A stretch of DNA of 64,000 bases. Origin: Rotaria sp. Silwood1. Taxonomy: Eukaryota > Rotifera > Eurotatoria > Philodinida > Philodinidae. Positions 61,801 through 64,000 of the stretch are shown in pieces. How positions within the stretch are numbered: position 1 is the first letter of the stretch; every line of letters starts with the position of its first letter. The stretch covers positions 626,335 to 690,334 of the forward strand of contig CAJNOP010000093.1 in NCBI GenBank assembly GCA_905250075.1, read 5' to 3'. The notes beneath the pieces were generated by a model. It was not told where the DNA came from and ran no database searches. It worked only from the letters and a program-made list of their open reading frames with translations. A program made the translations under genes and the position numbers.

Positions 61801-64000
61801 TTTTTGATTAATCGAAAATTTTTAATTAATTAAGTACCAACACATGAAAAGTAAAATTCTATTTCAATAGTATTGATGAAATATTACAGAAAAAATAGAG
61901 CATTATTTTCTAATCACTGTTGATAGAAAGAAAGTTTCTTGAAGCTTTCTATATGAAAATAAATTAGTTATGCTACTATAGGTAGATAGTTGATTCTGAA
62001 CGTAGTAAAAAGTTTTTTTTTTCTTTCTGCTTATTTTTGTATCATAAAAAAGTCTTTTTTTCTTAATTAAGAATGATAGCAAAACAAAATTACAAAATCA
62101 TACCTGCAATCAGCTAATGTACCTGCATATTTAGCACTGCCTGTTTGTATAATAATAGCACAATTACCGTTAGTCGTAGCTTCGACATCTACAAATGTAA
62201 GAAAACCTTAAGAAGTAATTCAGGGATGTCCTGAGATCGCCAAAATGGAGAACGAGAGGGATCGAGAACTAGGGAACTGCAAAGTGGTCCCGGTCCCGGT
62301 CCCGGCGGGACCGGGACCGGGACCAAAATTTGACTTTTTTACGGGACCGGGACCGGGACCGGGACTAAAAATTTTTCACATTGGTCCCGGTCAGTTTTTA
62401 TGCAATATATTTTCACGTTTATTATTTTGACATGATTTAAGATCTGTAAATCAGATATTTTTATTTGCTGTTTCTATAAAAGTCTTTACTGATTACGAGT
62501 CTGTTTGCAAGAATCTGAGTTTTCCAATTGCACAGGTTTTTGAATACATATAAAACAACCAACACAACACTATATACGTAAGTTTAATTTGTTCATTCTT
62601 TGATGATTCCTTTATTGAAGTCTTATCAGATAATAGTAAATCGATATGTATCGCCGTTTATTTTTTTTTTGACAATCGTAATGGCTACTCAGTATAAATA
62701 ATCAATTCGACAATAGATCCACTAGGTAGAGCAGTGGATATAAAAGAAGAGAGAAATAAGTAAATGACTGCTACGAAGTATATGAGAATTTTTAACAAAA
62801 TTCAATGGTTATTTTTATTTATTCGAGCTTTCAGTGAAATTCTTTCATTTTAACACTGGATATAAAAGAATTTTCGTACTGTTAACGAATCAAAATTATT
62901 CATGTCAATTTTATGTATTCATAAAAGTACACAGATCGTAAAAAAAGTTGCTCGATTTTAGAAATGAAACCATTGTCAAAGACCGGGACCGGGACCGGGA
63001 CTGGAAAAAAATTTGACCGGGACCGGGACCGGGACCGGGACTAAAAGAAAATATTTGACCGGGACCGGGACTAAAAAAAGTGATTTTGCAGTTCCCTATC
63101 GAGAACTCGAAGAGATGGATGAAAACATTTTTGATAACCTTGATCAAATTTTGTGGGGAGGGTTAAGCTTGTTTTTTCAAAACTGAGGATCGTTTCCCCG
63201 ATCGGAACACTTCTGGAAATAAATAAAACCACCAATATACCTTTAATATCAGTCACTGGATAACCGATTTTAGCTTTTTCTTCATTGATTAATTCATTGA
63301 TATCAAATCTAGATAAATATATTTTATTTAACATAAAATATATTGAAGTTGATTTTACTTAAATATCTTATTTCGATATGGAATTGTAACTTCAATATTT
63401 GCTAAAGACCAATTGTCAGGAAAACCTCGTCCATCATGTGAAACTTTAATCATTTTTGGCTTTTATAAAAAAAAAAAAAAATAAAATAAAATAAAATTCT
63501 CTTCATTCGATTATATCTATTTACTTACAACACCAATATCTTGATCAATAAAATGAAATAAATCAATTTGATTCGTTTGTAGAGGATGAATAGTATTATC
63601 AGCATATTGAAGAAGAAATTTTTTTGTTTCATTTTTTTTACCAACTAATGTAAGAAAAACTGCTGATTCTTCATTTTCATTATCATTTGTATGTGTATGT
63701 ACAGCTAATTCATAGATGATTTCTTGATGAAAAAATAAAAATTTGAAGTTTTATTTTGATTTGATGATTATTTTACCATGTGATTCAAGATGATACAAAT
63801 CATTTTCATCATGAATTGGTAAATCATTCGAAATAATCGAATCAGCTAAATGAACGTAAGATTATAAATAAAAAAAATTCAGATAAAAAAAAACTATGAA
63901 AACAAACTTCGTAAAACATTCGAATGAAATGGTATTGGTCTACTCTTAATAAATTCATAATCAGGAACAAGTAATCGAATTTCTTCACGTGCATGTTTAT
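58859..64000 (-). CDS. Multi-PLAT-domain protein (5' end outside window)
   Basis: Fourteen in-frame exons: 64000-63908 (partial), 63845-63777, 63722-63529, 63459-63359, 63308-63241, 62188-62104, 61376-61149, 61072-60978, 60914-60891, 60852-60659, 60587-60484, 60431-60349, 59271-59191 and 59112-58859. They encode tandem PLAT/LH2 beta-sandwich domains. One starts IIYELAVHTHTND and runs to KVSHDGRGFPDNWSL. One starts CAIIIQTGSAKYAGTLADC and ends with HNNENSSPAWFVD and HRWLSIDYFDG. One starts YEIYIVTGSMFDAATC and has GHENINAEQGWFVQS. A final domain starts YTIYILTEDFQSD. Tandem PLAT repeats are typical of LOXHD1-like proteins, which bind lipid or protein at membranes. The last domain stops after about 80 residues, before its usual second half. 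No membrane segment lies in the visible part. Confidence 0.82.
59272..60348 (-). other. Intron of the PLAT gene
   Basis: 1.08 kb, AT-rich, GTAAGA donor and AATAG acceptor. No exon or repeat recognised. Confidence 0.6.
60891..60914 (-). other. 24-nt microexon of the PLAT gene
   Basis: Between ACATAG and GTACGT signals lie 24 nt which, with a phase-1 base from each side, bridge two PLAT domains (…SNENLLENRSNVIRYEI…). Frame is preserved on both sides only if it is included. It encodes an interdomain linker. Confidence 0.6.
61377..62103 (-). other. Intron of the PLAT gene
   Basis: 727 bp between the TLADC and SILLSG codons, with GTATGA donor and TTCGTAG acceptor. An 82-codon plus-strand frame at 61496-61744 is unsupported. 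Confidence 0.6.
62262..62269 (+). repeat. Target-site duplication, left copy
   Basis: TCGAGAAC, identical to 63099-63106, directly abuts the left inverted repeat of the hAT-like element. Confidence 0.8.
62285..62396. repeat. GGGACC/GGTCCC hexamer cluster, left
   Basis: Three GGTCCC units meet inverted GGGACC units around CCCGGCGGG. A T-rich break and three more GGGACC units follow, then a lone GGTCCCGGTC. The change of orientation inside the cluster makes a strong hairpin. The cluster is very GC-rich against an AT-rich background. Confidence 0.85.
62981..63072. repeat. GGGACC hexamer cluster, right
   Basis: Three groups of tandem GGGACC units, each ended by GGGACT and an A-rich spacer. All are in one orientation, mirroring the left cluster at the other end of the element. 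Confidence 0.85.
63099..63106 (+). repeat. Target-site duplication, right copy
   Basis: TCGAGAAC directly follows the right inverted repeat of the hAT-like element. It matches the left copy exactly, so the insertion is probably not ancient. Confidence 0.8.

Larger units (their letters stand above)
62270..63098. mobile_element. hAT-like non-autonomous element with GGGACC arrays
   Basis: The element is 829 bp. Its ends are perfect 14-bp inverted repeats TAGGGAACTGCAAA and TTTGCAGTTCCCTA. They are flanked by an exact 8-bp direct duplication TCGAGAAC (62262-62269 and 63099-63106). An 8-bp duplication with a TAGGG end is typical of hAT transposons. Just inside each end lie arrays of GGGACC/GGTCCC hexamers, like the subterminal transposase-binding repeats known from hAT elements. 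The AT-rich middle encodes no transposase, so the element is non-autonomous. It sits in a PLAT-gene intron (62189-63240), and splicing of that intron remains possible. Confidence 0.8.

Noticed and set aside
62245..62430. Open frame with GPGPGP and PVPVPA runs
   Set aside because: It is simply the translation of the GGGACC hexamers in the hAT-like element.
62911..63147. Minus-strand frame with PGPGPGPG runs
   Set aside because: Again the hexamer array read in one frame; it crosses the element end and target duplication.
1..64000. CRISPR arrays, rRNA genes, bacterial operons or integrated viral genes
   Set aside because: Nothing of the kind was seen: no spaced identical repeats, no rRNA-like block and no viral polymerase or capsid motifs.

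Overview
The window looks like nuclear DNA of a small-genome protostome animal. It is strongly AT-rich, has many 45-100 bp introns with GT..AG borders, and carries metazoan-only gene families: a kainate-type glutamate receptor, a nuclear receptor, a miRNA-class Argonaute, Rap2, AKAP7 and a multi-PLAT protein. A bdelloid-like rotifer is my best guess from overall style (short introns, AT-rich codons, splice acceptors placed just before start codons, as expected with spliced-leader trans-splicing). Nothing in the sequence proves it.

Layout. 1-1.7 kb: the last exon of an unknown gene and a small GPI-anchor-like protein gene. 3.95-10.6 kb (+): an AKAP7-like 2H phosphoesterase with seven exons. 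Its 4.3 kb third intron holds a complete opposite-strand gene for a secreted JmjC/cupin-like protein. 10.7-11.7 kb (+): an ABHD17-like hydrolase starting 114 bp after the AKAP7-like stop. 11.8-12.9 kb (-): a Ser-rich protein with five 13-residue repeats. 13.4-22.9 kb (-): a complete 20-exon kainate-type glutamate receptor of 1058 aa. 26.1-27.4 kb (+): Rap2. 27.4-39.5 kb: gene-poor DNA with a decayed cysteine-rich gene at 28.8-30.6 kb. 39.6-42.8 kb (-): a nuclear receptor of 11 or 12 exons. 47.5-55.2 kb (-): a complete AGO1/2-type Argonaute of 13 exons including a 21-nt microexon. 57.7-58.3 kb (-): two exons of unknown affiliation. 58.9-64 kb (-): the 3' half of a multi-PLAT-domain gene, with a hAT-like non-autonomous transposon in one intron.

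Functional links. AKAP7-like, ABHD17-like and Rap2 are all membrane-proximal signalling proteins that normally depend on lipidation. Here the AKAP7-like protein has a C-terminal CaaX-type box and Rap2 has lost its CaaX in favour of six cysteines. Two same-strand pairs (AKAP7-ABHD17 and glutamate receptor-Ser-rich protein) could be trans-spliced operons. Gene models were spliced by hand with reading frame checked across every junction; all multi-exon models close in frame except where stated.
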